A DNA stretch of 47,154 nt, taken from NCBI GenBank assembly GCA_029881275.1, contig JAOUMX010000005.1:1-47154 (forward strand). Reading direction: 5' to 3'. This DNA is from Gammaproteobacteria bacterium. Lineage in GTDB: Bacteria; Pseudomonadota; Gammaproteobacteria; SZUA-229. The notes beneath the pieces are model-generated. The model was not told the origin of the DNA. It did no database searches and worked only from the letters and a program-made list of their open reading frames with translations. The position numbers and the translations under genes are program-made. Below, piece after piece: positions 39,368-47,154 of the stretch. Every line of letters starts with the position of its first letter. Positions within the stretch are counted from its first letter, which is position 1.

Positions 39368-42220
39368 ATGATGCATGAAATACAGATTCGCGGCGCCCGC
39401 ACCCATAACCTGAAAAACCTGAATCTCAATATCCCCAGGGATAAACTCATTGTTATCACAGGTCTTTCAGGCTCTGGTAAATCCTCATTGGCATTCGATA
39501 CCATTTTTGCCGAGGGTCAGCGACGTTACGTAGAATCCCTGTCTGCTTATGCTCGCCAGTTTTTATCCATGATGGAAAAGCCGGATATTGACCACATTGA
39601 AGGTTTATCACCGGCAATTTCGATAGAACAAAAAACCACGTCCCATAATCCACGATCCACCGTAGGCACGGTCACTGAAATTTATGATTATCTGCGGTTG
39701 CTTTTTGCCCGTGCCGGCACGCCAAAATGCCCGGATCACCATATTCCTCTGGCCGCTCAGACCATTTCTCAGATGGTCGACCACGTACTGGATTTACCCG
39801 ATGACACCCGACTGATGCTACTGGCACCCATCATTCAGGACCGCAAGGGCGAATACCAGTCGTTACTCGACGACCTTAAACGACAGGGCTTCATTCGCGC
39901 CAGAGTTGACGGCGTAGTCTATGAACTGGACGAAGTACCTGAACTGGAAAAAAATCACAAACACACTATCGAGGTGGTGGTTGATCGTTTTAAAGTCAGA
40001 AGTGATCTTGATCTCCGTCTGGCAGAATCCTTTGAAACCGCCATTAATTTAACCGATGGCGTGGCCCGCATTGCCTACATGGATGACGCCAGCAAAGAAG
40101 AAATTGTATTTTCATCCCGATTCGCCTGCCCTACCTGTGGCTACAGCCTGAATGAACTGGAACCACGCTTATTTTCTTTTAATAATCCAGCCGGTGCCTG
40201 TACCGAGTGCGATGGTCTCGGCCATATCCAGTTTATTGATCCACAACGCGTGGTCACCAACCCCATTCTGAGTTTACCCGGCGGCGCTATTCGTGGCTGG
40301 GACAGACGCAATGCATGGTACAACGGCATGCTGGAATGTCTTGCCAAACATTACAAATTCAATCTGGATGATGCCTATTGCGATTTACCTGAAAACATAC
40401 AACAGATTATTTTGTTTGGTAGTGGCGACGAAGAAATTAAATTCAAATACCCCGCAGGTAGAGGCGAACTTAAAACACGCACACATGCATTCGAAGGTAT
40501 CATCCCTAACATGCAACGGCGTTTTCTGGAAACTGAGTCCAGTGCTGTGCGCGATGAAATGCTTAAATATTTTGCTCAACGTGATTGTCCTGCCTGTGAA
40601 GGTTCACGTCTGAATAAATCCGCACGTCATGTTTATATTCTTGATAAAACCCTACCTGAAATAACCTCCCTGTCGATCGCCGACTGTTATGTTTTTTTCC
40701 AACAACTGACTCTGCCTGGCAACAAGGGTGAAATCGCAGAAAAAATTGTTAATGAAATTTCAGCCCGCCTTCGTTTTCTGGTTAATGTGGGTCTTAACTA
40801 TTTATCACTGAACCGTAGCTCAGACACCTTATCAGGTGGTGAAGCACAACGTATCCGTTTAGCCAGTCAGATTGGGGCAGGCCTGGTGGGCGTGATGTAC
40901 ATTCTTGATGAACCGTCCATTGGTTTACATCAAAGAGATAATGACCGTCTTATTACTACGCTGAATCATCTGAGAGATATTGGTAATACGGTTATTGTTG
41001 TTGAACATGACGAAGATGCCATTATGTGTGCTGATCATGTGATTGATATAGGGCCAGGTGCAGGCGTACATGGTGGCGAGGTAGTCGCCGAAGGCACACC
41101 GCAACAAATCATGGACAACAGCAATTCTCTCACTGGAAAATATCTTTCTGGTGCAATGGAAATTGCTATCCCCAGAAATCGGGTACCACATTCTAAACAG
41201 GTATTTAAAATAACCGGTGCATCGGGCAATAACCTGAAAAATATAGATGCAGAGTTTCCAGTAGGACTATTTACCTGTGTCACTGGCGTTTCCGGCTCGG
41301 GCAAATCCACACTGGTCAATGACACGCTCTATCGACTGCTGGCAAAAGAAATCAATGGATCATCCGAATCATCTGCAGCATATACCAGCCATGAAGGGCT
41401 GGATCATTTTGATAAAGTAGTCGACATTGATCAGGCGCCCATTGGACGAACACCACGCTCGAATCCGGCAACTTATACAGGCCTGTTTACCCCTATACGT
41501 GAATTATTTTCTGGCACCCAGGAAGCACGTTCTCGTGGCTATAAACCGGGTCGCTTCAGCTTTAATGTAAAGGGGGGGCGCTGCGAAGCCTGTCAGGGTG
41601 ATGGCGTTATTAAAGTTGAAATGCATTTCTTGCCCGACATTTATGTACCCTGTGATGTCTGCAAAAGCAAACGCTACAATCGTGAAACACTGGACATCAA
41701 GTACAAAGGTAAAAATATTCACGAAGTACTCGAAATGACCATTGAGGAAGCACTGGATTTCTTCCATGCCGTGCCCGTCATTAACCGAAAATTACAAACA
41801 TTAATGGACGTCGGTCTTTCCTATATAACCCTTGGCCAGCGAGCCACCACACTGTCGGGTGGTGAGGCTCAACGCATCAAACTGGCACGTGAACTGTCAA
41901 AACGAGATACCGGAAAAACCATTTATATTCTTGATGAACCTACCACCGGTTTGCATTTTCATGATGTTGAACAGTTATTACAGGTATTAATTCGTCTTCG
42001 TGATCATGGCAATACTATCGTCGTGATCGAACATAATCTGGATATTATAAAAACAGCTGACTGGATTATCGATCTGGGACCTGAAGGCGGTTCAGGTGGC
42101 GGAGAAATTATTGCCCAGGGAACACCCGAACAGGTTGCAGAAAACAAAAACTCTTTCACCGGTCATTATTTAAAAAGACTTTTGGATAAAAAACAGAACC
42201 TCAAGGATTTTGCCAGTTAA
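39368..42220 (+). CDS. uvrA: UvrABC excinuclease subunit A
   Basis: The damage-recognition ATPase of nucleotide excision repair. I start at 39368 ([20 protein letters not shown]), which matches the family N-terminus and gives 950 aa; the frame is open 18 codons further up, through the LexA-like box, with no homology. Two ABC modules are visible: Walker [10 protein letters not shown] at about residues 32-40 and GVSGSGKST in the second half, each with an LSGGEAQRI signature. Zinc cysteines occur in [23 protein letters not shown] and CDVCKSKR. Shine-Dalgarno is weak. Expression is probably SOS-controlled. Confidence 0.98.
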   Translation: MMHEIQIRGARTHNLKNLNLNIPRDKLIVITGLSGSGKSSLAFDTIFAEGQRRYVESLSAYARQFLSMMEKPDIDHIEGLSPAISIEQKTTSHNPRSTVGTVTEIYDYLRLLFARAGTPKCPDHHIPLAAQTISQMVDHVLDLPDDTRLMLLAPIIQDRKGEYQSLLDDLKRQGFIRARVDGVVYELDEVPELEKNHKHTIEVVVDRFKVRSDLDLRLAESFETAINLTDGVARIAYMDDASKEEIVFSSRFACPTCGYSLNELEPRLFSFNNPAGACTECDGLGHIQFIDPQRVVTNPILSLPGGAIRGWDRRNAWYNGMLECLAKHYKFNLDDAYCDLPENIQQIILFGSGDEEIKFKYPAGRGELKTRTHAFEGIIPNMQRRFLETESSAVRDEMLKYFAQRDCPACEGSRLNKSARHVYILDKTLPEITSLSIADCYVFFQQLTLPGNKGEIAEKIVNEISARLRFLVNVGLNYLSLNRSSDTLSGGEAQRIRLASQIGAGLVGVMYILDEPSIGLHQRDNDRLITTLNHLRDIGNTVIVVEHDEDAIMCADHVIDIGPGAGVHGGEVVAEGTPQQIMDNSNSLTGKYLSGAMEIAIPRNRVPHSKQVFKITGASGNNLKNIDAEFPVGLFTCVTGVSGSGKSTLVNDTLYRLLAKEINGSSESSAAYTSHEGLDHFDKVVDIDQAPIGRTPRSNPATYTGLFTPIRELFSGTQEARSRGYKPGRFSFNVKGGRCEACQGDGVIKVEMHFLPDIYVPCDVCKSKRYNRETLDIKYKGKNIHEVLEMTIEEALDFFHAVPVINRKLQTLMDVGLSYITLGQRATTLSGGEAQRIKLARELSKRDTGKTIYILDEPTTGLHFHDVEQLLQVLIRLRDHGNTIVVIEHNLDIIKTADWIIDLGPEGGSGGGEIIAQGTPEQVAENKNSFTGHYLKRLLDKKQNLKDFAS

Positions 42221-42281
42221 TCTATATTAATAGAACACCAACCAACAGTAACATTTTATTTCCACACATGAGGGATTCATT

Positions 42282-42854
42282 ATGATTGGTAAAAAGAATA
42301 TTGTGTTTGGTTTTTTATATTTAGTCGTCACCGCTGCACTTGGACCGGTCATGGTCACGATGTATGACGACTATTACACCGCAATTGACGAAAAACAACA
42401 GCTGGTAGGAAGGCTCCAGGCATTACAGCAGAATCAGTTTGAAGAAGACCTGGAAACATTAAGCGCCGAACAAATTGCCAGAGCAAATACTGACGGAATC
42501 CTGAGCCTGAATAAAATACTGAATATTGAAAACTCAATTGATAGCATCAAAGGCGGCGCACATGCACATGGCAATCTTGAAGCGCTGTTAAATATTATTA
42601 TTGGAGTTGTTCTTGGTTATCTACTAGTAGCTAGCTGGTTAAAACAACTCATTAGCTGGCTTTTTATAACTGGCGCCATCATGCACTCTGGCATGCTATA
42701 TGTTTCACGCATATTTGAATCTACATGGGCAGAAAGCATATTAAATACAGGAATTGGCCCAATATGCCTGTTATCTGGCCTGTTGCTGGCAGGTATTGCC
42801 AGTGCCATTGGTTATCAGACAGGCAAACAGAAGGCTAGCGCTCCAGATATTTAA
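42282..42854 (+). CDS. Unknown four-helix membrane protein with a His-rich loop
   Basis: A 190-aa protein I cannot assign. Predicted helices lie at about residues 7-28, 101-119, 122-141 and 156-178. The 70-residue loop between helices 1 and 2 has a charged coiled part (about 35-65) and ends in HAHGN (residues 94-98) at the mouth of helix 2; His135 lies in helix 3. Such His placement could bind a metal or haem, but that is speculation. Ribosome binding is strong (GAGGG, about 8 bases before ATG). Its last 20 bases overlap the 3' end of the convergent fdxA gene. Confidence 0.75.
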   Translation: MIGKKNIVFGFLYLVVTAALGPVMVTMYDDYYTAIDEKQQLVGRLQALQQNQFEEDLETLSAEQIARANTDGILSLNKILNIENSIDSIKGGAHAHGNLEALLNIIIGVVLGYLLVASWLKQLISWLFITGAIMHSGMLYVSRIFESTWAESILNTGIGPICLLSGLLLAGIASAIGYQTGKQKASAPDI

Positions 42855-43158
42855 GCTTACCTTTTACACCTTCCCACTCGCTGGCATCCTCTAATGGTGG
42901 CTTTTTCACATTAATAACCGGCCAGATTTTGGCCAATTCCGCATTTAATTGCAAAAAGTCGCTCATTTCATCAGGCAAATCATCTTCGGCAAAAATAGCA
43001 TTAATAGGACATTCCGGCACACAGAGATTACAGTCTATACATTCATCCGGGTCAATAACCAGAAAATTAGGCCCCTCATGGAAACAATCGACAGGGCAAA
43101 TATCAACACAATCGGTATATTTACACCTGATACAATCTTCGGTAACAACATAGGTCAT
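42835..43158 (-). CDS. fdxA: Ferredoxin FdxA, 7Fe-8S type
   Basis: A 107-aa ferredoxin of the Azotobacter FdI/Pseudomonas FdxA type. Nine cysteines at residues 9, 12, 17, 21, 25, 40, 43, 46 and 50 follow the FdI pattern for one [3Fe-4S] and one [4Fe-4S] cluster; the second cluster's CxxCxxCxxxCP is intact and the first has the altered spacing typical of 3Fe binding. The C-terminal 45 residues (helical, [17 protein letters not shown]) are characteristic. It is an electron carrier of low potential; the partner enzyme is unknown. It is convergent with, and overlaps by 20 bases, the membrane-protein gene. Confidence 0.96.
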   Translation of the reverse strand: MTYVVTEDCIRCKYTDCVDICPVDCFHEGPNFLVIDPDECIDCNLCVPECPINAIFAEDDLPDEMSDFLQLNAELAKIWPVINVKKPPLEDASEWEGVKGKLKYLER

Positions 43159-43448
43159 AGCGCACCCTCGGTAGACATACTTCCATCCATAAGAGTAATC
43201 TTATATTCCTATGATTTAGCTTAAAAAATTAGCCAGAATGAGAAACGTATCATACTTCCACAATCGTTAATAGAAAGACCACCCATTCAGGGGGTGCCAG
43301 CACCCTAAAATCAACTATACTAGTACTGCATTCTCGGTTAAATACCATGCAGTTACTGGTTTAATTCATTGCCAGTGTCTTAATTGATTATCTCACCCAA
43401 TTGATAACTCTTCTATTAAAACTATTACTTAGGTTATAGAGGTTTATC
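43159..43448. other. Intergenic region between fdxA and the coiled-coil protein gene
   Basis: About 290 bp holding divergent promoters and no ORF I believe. A short GC-rich hairpin, GGGTGC-CA-GCACCC, lies at 43292-43305. The coiled-coil gene's promoter candidate is listed separately. The sequence turns clearly more AT-rich from here to about 46030. Confidence 0.6.
43401..43428 (+). promoter_or_regulatory. Candidate promoter of the coiled-coil protein gene
   Basis: TTGATA (43401-43406), a 16-base spacer and TATTAC (43423-43428) fit a sigma70 promoter with a leader of about 15 bases. A strong Shine-Dalgarno GAGG (43439-43442) precedes the ATG by six bases. Confidence 0.4.
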
Positions 43449-45011
43449 ATGCGTATCTCAAAAAAAATATCAACTGCCGTATTTATACTGACTTTTCTGC
43501 TGGTCAATAATGCTTTCGCAAAAGACAGCCATCGAAACGACTACAAAAAGCCCAATACCCACAAACTTGAATCATCTCAACCCAAGAATGATAAAAAACA
43601 CAATCATGGACGTCCTTTTCAGGCGCTTCTCACTTTGATTGAAGAAAACAAGTCTTTGATTAACGCCAATCAGCAGGACAATATCAATCAGGATCAGATT
43701 TTATTAAATTTAATTGAATCTAACAAATCTCTCATCGAAAGCAATCAAACTCTAAATGCCAGTCAGAATAAAAACATTTTAGAAATGCTTGCGTCCTACC
43801 TTAACGTAATAGAAACCAATCACCAGGACAACATCAGTCAGGACCAGTTACTGATGAATATGATTGATGAAAGCAAAGCATTCACAACTGCTCAAAATCA
43901 GGCTTTGATCGGACTGATTGATTCAAATACAGCACTCATCAACAATAATCAGAATACCAATATCAATCAGGATCAGATGCTACTCAGTATGATCAATGAC
44001 AGTAGACTACTGATAGATGCAAATCGAGCAGATATTGCGAATTTAACACTGGCAACAAGTGACTTAAAACTAAAGGTAACTTCTCTAGATAATGAAATTA
44101 TTGTTATACAAGATAAAGTGACAACCAACGAAAACGAACTTCGTAGTGTGCTCTCACAACTACAGCAATCTAATAATCAGATCTCATTAATTACACAGGA
44201 CCTGTTAAATCTGTCCGCAACGCATACTGCTGATTTACAGACGGTCAATAATGAGATTGCATGGTTAAAAGCACAGGTCTCTGGATTAGATCAGGAACTT
44301 AAAGCACTCGCTGAAAACCTGTCTAAAAAACTTACCGATCTTAATACTGCAATCTCTGAAAATTCAATTGCACTTGACGGCTTAATGAATGAAATACTGT
44401 TACTTACAGCTGAAACCACTCAGATTACAGCGATGATTAGCAGTTTGAATACCGCCATTACGGATCTTGAACAACGTTCATCTCAACAGGAACAACAACT
44501 CGGCATACTGGCTCAGCAATTTACATCCATGGGCGAACAATTAGCCACCATTACTAACCCTGCAAGCGTACCTGTTAACCTTACAGGTGTTCATGCGGAG
44601 TATACATTCGACAATAGAACAGTCTATTTCTGGAAAACACCACCTTGTGCCGATCTAAATCTATTTGAGAATTTCTGCCAGAATCGAGGCTTGAACTGGT
44701 GGCGTGCAAAATCACAGGCAGATGCCCAGAAACTGATTGATTATGGATACAATTTAGACAGCAATCATACATGGATACAGATATTTGGCGTAACAACACA
44801 AAAAGGGACAGCCAGTGGTATTGCTGGTTTACTTGATGGATTTAGCGTCAACGTTGACCAACCTGCTTGTATGGCTGATTCAACAACTGGCTTTACCGGT
44901 ATCCGTAAAAAACCATGTTCCATGTGTAATCCAGAAGATAATAACAATAAGAGCTGTTGTTGGGATGTTGACCACCAATATGACTGGTTCGTTTGTGAAT
45001 CAATCAATTAA
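43449..45011 (+). CDS. Exported coiled-coil repeat protein with Cys-rich C-terminal domain
   Basis: A 520-aa protein I do not recognise. A signal peptide (about 1-24, NAFA cleavage) is followed by a basic, low-complexity stretch (25-55). Next come six Asn/Gln/Ile/Leu-rich repeats of about 25 residues (60-192; units like LLNLIESNKSLIESN), then continuous coiled coil (about 195-365). A globular C-terminal domain (378-520) has eight Cys (400, 410, 474, 490, 493, 503, 504, 516). Its WIQIFGV and final YDWFVCE recall C-type lectin-like folds, but only loosely. This looks like a stalk carrying a disulfide-rich binding head, exported to the periplasm or surface. No anchor, sortase motif or secretion partner is seen. 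Confidence 0.8.
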   Translation: MRISKKISTAVFILTFLLVNNAFAKDSHRNDYKKPNTHKLESSQPKNDKKHNHGRPFQALLTLIEENKSLINANQQDNINQDQILLNLIESNKSLIESNQTLNASQNKNILEMLASYLNVIETNHQDNISQDQLLMNMIDESKAFTTAQNQALIGLIDSNTALINNNQNTNINQDQMLLSMINDSRLLIDANRADIANLTLATSDLKLKVTSLDNEIIVIQDKVTTNENELRSVLSQLQQSNNQISLITQDLLNLSATHTADLQTVNNEIAWLKAQVSGLDQELKALAENLSKKLTDLNTAISENSIALDGLMNEILLLTAETTQITAMISSLNTAITDLEQRSSQQEQQLGILAQQFTSMGEQLATITNPASVPVNLTGVHAEYTFDNRTVYFWKTPPCADLNLFENFCQNRGLNWWRAKSQADAQKLIDYGYNLDSNHTWIQIFGVTTQKGTASGIAGLLDGFSVNVDQPACMADSTTGFTGIRKKPCSMCNPEDNNNKSCCWDVDHQYDWFVCESIN

Positions 45012-45025
45012 ATAAAAGCAGAATA

Positions 45026-45062
45026 ATTAGCAGTTACCTTTCAATTCAAGGTAACTGCTAAT
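45026..45062. terminator. Bidirectional hairpin between the coiled-coil gene and the small Cys-rich ORF
   Basis: Perfect 15-bp arms (45026-45040 and 45048-45062; core GCAGTTACCTT / AAGGTAACTGC) with a 7-base loop, 15 bases after the coiled-coil gene's stop and 6 bases from the stop of the convergent ORF at 45068. There is no clear U-tract, so efficiency is uncertain, but the placement between convergent stops fits a shared terminator. Confidence 0.65.
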
Positions 45063-45067
45063 CATTG

Positions 45068-45199
45068 TTATCCGCATACCTCACCAGATTTACAGTATTT
45101 TCCACCATCACAGACAACATATCCATTAAGCGTAAACCCCACTTTTTGTAAATTAGTTGTAACTAATGGACAATAACAGAATCTCAAAAGCTCAAACAT
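45068..45199 (-). CDS. Possible 43-aa Cys-rich small protein
   Basis: An ATG-started 43-codon frame with Cys at 8, 10, 30, 36 and 42. It opens MFELLRFCYCPLVTT and closes VCDGGKYCKSGEVCG before TAA. The Gly-Tyr/Gly-Lys turns around Cys30-Cys42 look like a metal- or disulfide-stabilised knuckle. It ends just short of a perfect hairpin, as a real gene would. There is no strong Shine-Dalgarno. A 6-bp palindrome (45200-45214) abuts its ATG. No family is recognised. It may be a genuine small protein or a chance frame in AT-rich DNA; the Cys/Gly density argues for the former. Confidence 0.4.
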   Translation of the reverse strand: MFELLRFCYCPLVTTNLQKVGFTLNGYVVCDGGKYCKSGEVCG

Positions 45200-45214
45200 A
45201 GTCTAAAATAGACT
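45200..45214. repeat. AGTCTA-AAA-TAGACT palindrome between divergent small ORF and HPt gene
   Basis: Perfect 6-bp arms with a 3-base centre. It contains TAAAAT (45204-45209), a good plus-strand -10 for the HPt gene, although no matching -35 is seen. It could be an operator covering both divergent genes. Confidence 0.35.
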
Positions 45215-45251
45215 CAATCAATCATTTTTATCATTCCTGTAAAACAGTATC

Positions 45252-46013
45252 ATGACAACATTAAATCCCATTCAGGCTTTACTTGATAAATTAAGAAATG
45301 AATTCATTGCTGAATTACCAGGGCGGATCGAGGAAATAGAAAAGCTTATTCTTACTCTAGATAGCGCTGATAATTATGAAGAGCTTTACAGACATATACA
45401 CAGCCTGAAAGGCGCTGGCGGGACACATGGAATACAAATCATTTCTGTCATCTGCCACAATCTTGAGACATATTTACAAACCAGAAAGGATTCTGGAGAT
45501 CTAAATTCGACAGCATGCATAGATCATTGCCTCAAGTATATAGATCTATTAAATAAAACTTACAAAGAAAGCACAAACTCAAAAAATCAACTTAATCGGA
45601 TAGAAGCCAAACTCGGTGAACTTACAGAATTAGAATCAGCCCATAAGTATACAGCTCTGGTACTGGAATCATCTAATCTACACATTAATCTAATAAAACA
45701 ATCACTAAGCTCATTATCTTTAGCTATTGAGACACATGACAATGGATTAAAAGCACTTGAATTACTGCTGCATAAAAAATACGACCTCATCATTACAGGA
45801 ATGGAAATCAATGAATTAAATGGTGAAGCGCTGATCTCAGCAGTACGTTTATCTAAAGCTATAAACAAAAACACTAAATGTATTTTATTAACCACCAGAA
45901 AACCCGCTAAGCCTAACAGAATGACTGATCCTGATAGAATTATTTCACGCAGTACAGATTTAAGCACCCAACTTCTGGAAACCACAAAAGAACTATTAAA
46001 AGAAATAAATTAG
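45252..46013 (+). CDS. HPt domain protein with degenerate receiver domain
   Basis: A 253-aa signalling protein. Residues about 8-105 form a histidine phosphotransfer domain with the phosphorylatable His50 in HIHSLKGAGG. A linker follows, then a receiver-like domain (about 133-250). The usual acidic pair after strand 1 is replaced by Glu-Ser (ALVLESSNLHINL), and the phosphoacceptor Asp of strand 3 is Gly183 (YDLIITGMEINELNG). It should therefore accept phosphate on His50 but not pass it to its own receiver, which may be a binding module. No histidine kinase or response regulator is adjacent. Ribosome binding is weak. Confidence 0.82.
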   Translation: MTTLNPIQALLDKLRNEFIAELPGRIEEIEKLILTLDSADNYEELYRHIHSLKGAGGTHGIQIISVICHNLETYLQTRKDSGDLNSTACIDHCLKYIDLLNKTYKESTNSKNQLNRIEAKLGELTELESAHKYTALVLESSNLHINLIKQSLSSLSLAIETHDNGLKALELLLHKKYDLIITGMEINELNGEALISAVRLSKAINKNTKCILLTTRKPAKPNRMTDPDRIISRSTDLSTQLLETTKELLKEIN

Positions 46014-46030
46014 AATGCGGTCATTAATTT

Positions 46031-46075
46031 AAAGACATAAAAAAACCGATCATAGATCGGTCTTTTTATGTCTTT
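46031..46075. terminator. Bidirectional terminator between HPt gene and rplQ
   Basis: Two 21-base arms (46031-46051 and 46055-46075) pair with one mismatch in the plus RNA and as a single G-U in the minus RNA, around a 3-base loop (core ACCGATC-ATA-GATCGGT). Runs of T follow the GC core on both strands (5 on plus, 7 on minus). It ends both the HPt gene and the rpoA-rplQ operon. Confidence 0.9.
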
Positions 46076-46088
46076 CATAGTGATGTTA

Positions 46089-46478
46089 TTAAGCAACTTC
46101 TACAACATCACCTGTTACTTCTGCGCGATCAACCAGTTCAACATACGCCATTGGCGCAGCATCACCCGCTCTAAAACCGCATTTTAAGATACGTAGATAG
46201 CCGCCAGGACGGTCTTTATATCTTGGTGCCAGCTCAGCAAATAATTTACCAACCATTTCTTTATCACGTAAACGTGAAAATGCTAGACGACGCTTGGCAA
46301 CATTATCTTCTTTAGCCATTGTAATTAAAGGCTCCGCAACTCGGCGTAACTCTTTAGCTTTAGGCAAAGTAGTTTTGATTACTTCATGGCGAAATAATGA
46401 ATTTGCCATATTTTGAAACATCGCCTTACGATGGCTGCTGTTTCTATTTAATTGACGACCTGATTTACGATGACGCAT
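46089..46478 (-). CDS. rplQ: 50S ribosomal protein L17
   Basis: The 129-aa protein is canonical bL17: [20 protein letters not shown] at the N-terminus, [20 protein letters not shown], and the [27 protein letters not shown] block. The last dozen residues are a variable tail. It is last in the alpha operon, 32 bases after rpoA, and is followed by a strong terminator. Confidence 0.98.
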   Translation of the reverse strand: MRHRKSGRQLNRNSSHRKAMFQNMANSLFRHEVIKTTLPKAKELRRVAEPLITMAKEDNVAKRRLAFSRLRDKEMVGKLFAELAPRYKDRPGGYLRILKCGFRAGDAAPMAYVELVDRAEVTGDVVEVA

Positions 46479-46510
46479 GTTCTTTTACCTTCGCGTAGAT
46501 TAATCTACGA

Positions 46511-47154
46511 TTAACTTGCTTCTTTTTCTCTAATTGAAGCTGGCGGCCAGTTTTCGAGACGAATACCCAGAGATAACCCATGAGAAGCTAAAACGTCTTT
46601 TATTTCTGTCAGCGACTTCTTACCCAAGTTTGGAGTTTTTAATAATTCAACTTCTGTGCGTTGAATTAAATCACCAATGTAATAAATATTTTCTGCTTTA
46701 AGACAATTTGCTGAACGTACAGTTAACTCAAGATCATCGACTGGACGCAACAAAATTGGATCAATTTCTGCTTCATCTGAAACAGCTTCAGCTTCTTCAA
46801 TACTTTGCAGATTAACAAAGGCAGCTAATTGTTGCTGCAGTATAGTTGCTGCATTGCGTATTGTTTCTTCTGGATCAACAGTACCATTTGTCTCCAGATC
46901 AATAATTAACTTATCTAGATTGGTACGCTGTTCAACACGAGCACTTTCCACATTATACGCAATGCGCAAAATAGGGCTAAATGAAGCATCAAGACTTAAT
47001 GCACCAATTGTAGTACCACTTTCTAAAGCATTAGCTTTACGAACAGAAGCAGGCTGGTAACCACGTCCTTTAGCAACTTTTAAGGTCATATTTAATGCAA
47101 CATTTGATGTCAAATTTGCAATAACATGATCAGGATTTATGATTTCAATATCGT
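46511..47154 (-). CDS. rpoA: RNA polymerase alpha subunit, C-terminal two-thirds (cut by window edge)
   Basis: The frame runs to the window edge without a proper start; upstream of 47113 it still encodes alpha-NTD sequence ([18 protein letters not shown]), so the 5' third lies outside. Present are the NTD part with [20 protein letters not shown] and [12 protein letters not shown], the acidic flexible linker ([16 protein letters not shown]), and the complete alpha-CTD ([40 protein letters not shown]), which binds UP elements and activators. Confidence 0.98.
   Translation of the reverse strand, partial: DIEIINPDHVIANLTSNVALNMTLKVAKGRGYQPASVRKANALESGTTIGALSLDASFSPILRIAYNVESARVEQRTNLDKLIIDLETNGTVDPEETIRNAATILQQQLAAFVNLQSIEEAEAVSDEAEIDPILLRPVDDLELTVRSANCLKAENIYYIGDLIQRTEVELLKTPNLGKKSLTEIKDVLASHGLSLGIRLENWPPASIREKEAS

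Noticed and set aside
44580-45011. Diversity-generating retroelement target (lectin-like C-terminus)
   Set aside because: No reverse transcriptase, template repeat or adenine-biased duplicate of the 3' end was seen in the window.

Overview
The window is a 47 kb piece of a gammaproteobacterial chromosome, moderately AT-rich by eye. Many gene neighbourhoods are the standard gammaproteobacterial ones: hda-perM-DUF2066 divergent from purM-purN-DUF3108, the holA-lptE-leuS and lnt-ybeX-ybeY-ybeZ-miaB blocks, ssb-MFS-uvrA, and rpoA-rplQ. The exact genus cannot be read from the sequence. A free-living or host-associated, non-enteric lineage fits best (Azotobacter-type FdxA, NhaD antiporter, ComFB-like and DUF1631 proteins). 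No rRNA, tRNA, CRISPR array, insertion sequence or prophage was seen.

Layout. 1-2258 (minus): the 5' end of hda, perM and a DUF2066 periplasmic protein, coupled by ATGA overlaps. 2329-7483 (plus): purM, purN, DUF3108, darP, a ComFB-like protein and a methyl-accepting chemotaxis protein. 7489-17092 (minus): a tightly packed run, nit-like amidase, small periplasmic protein, yhdP, rng, maf, rlmH, rsfS, nadD, proA in map order, transcribed from proA down. 17288-21154 (minus): DUF1631 protein, PilZ protein and PfkB kinase. 21188-25452 (minus): holA, lptE, leuS. ybeL follows on the plus strand, then 26074-31752 (minus): NlpC/P60 lipoprotein, lnt, ybeX/corC, ybeY, ybeZ, miaB.

31861-35486 is looser: an unknown 89-aa protein, a glycerate-kinase-like protein, nhaD, and a 485-bp gap holding what looks like the decayed 3' end of a permease gene plus terminator hairpins. 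35487-39230 (minus): glmS, ssb and a YajR-like MFS transporter. uvrA (plus) has a LexA-like box in its promoter. It is followed by an unknown membrane protein and, convergently, fdxA.

43159-46030 is a small accessory-looking island between fdxA and the ribosomal alpha-operon end (rplQ, rpoA). It carries a secreted coiled-coil repeat protein with a Cys-rich C-terminal domain, a convergent 43-codon Cys-rich ORF, and an orphan HPt protein whose receiver domain has lost its phosphoacceptor Asp.

Functionally the window is mostly core: purine synthesis, ribosome assembly and RNA maturation (darP, rng, rlmH, rsfS, ybeY, miaB), envelope biogenesis (yhdP, lptE, lnt, NlpC/P60, glmS), replication and repair (hda, holA, ssb, uvrA), NAD and proline synthesis. 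No clear-cut new multigene system is evident. The best candidates for undescribed biology are the 43-46 kb island, the DUF1631-PilZ pair and the unknown membrane protein beside fdxA.
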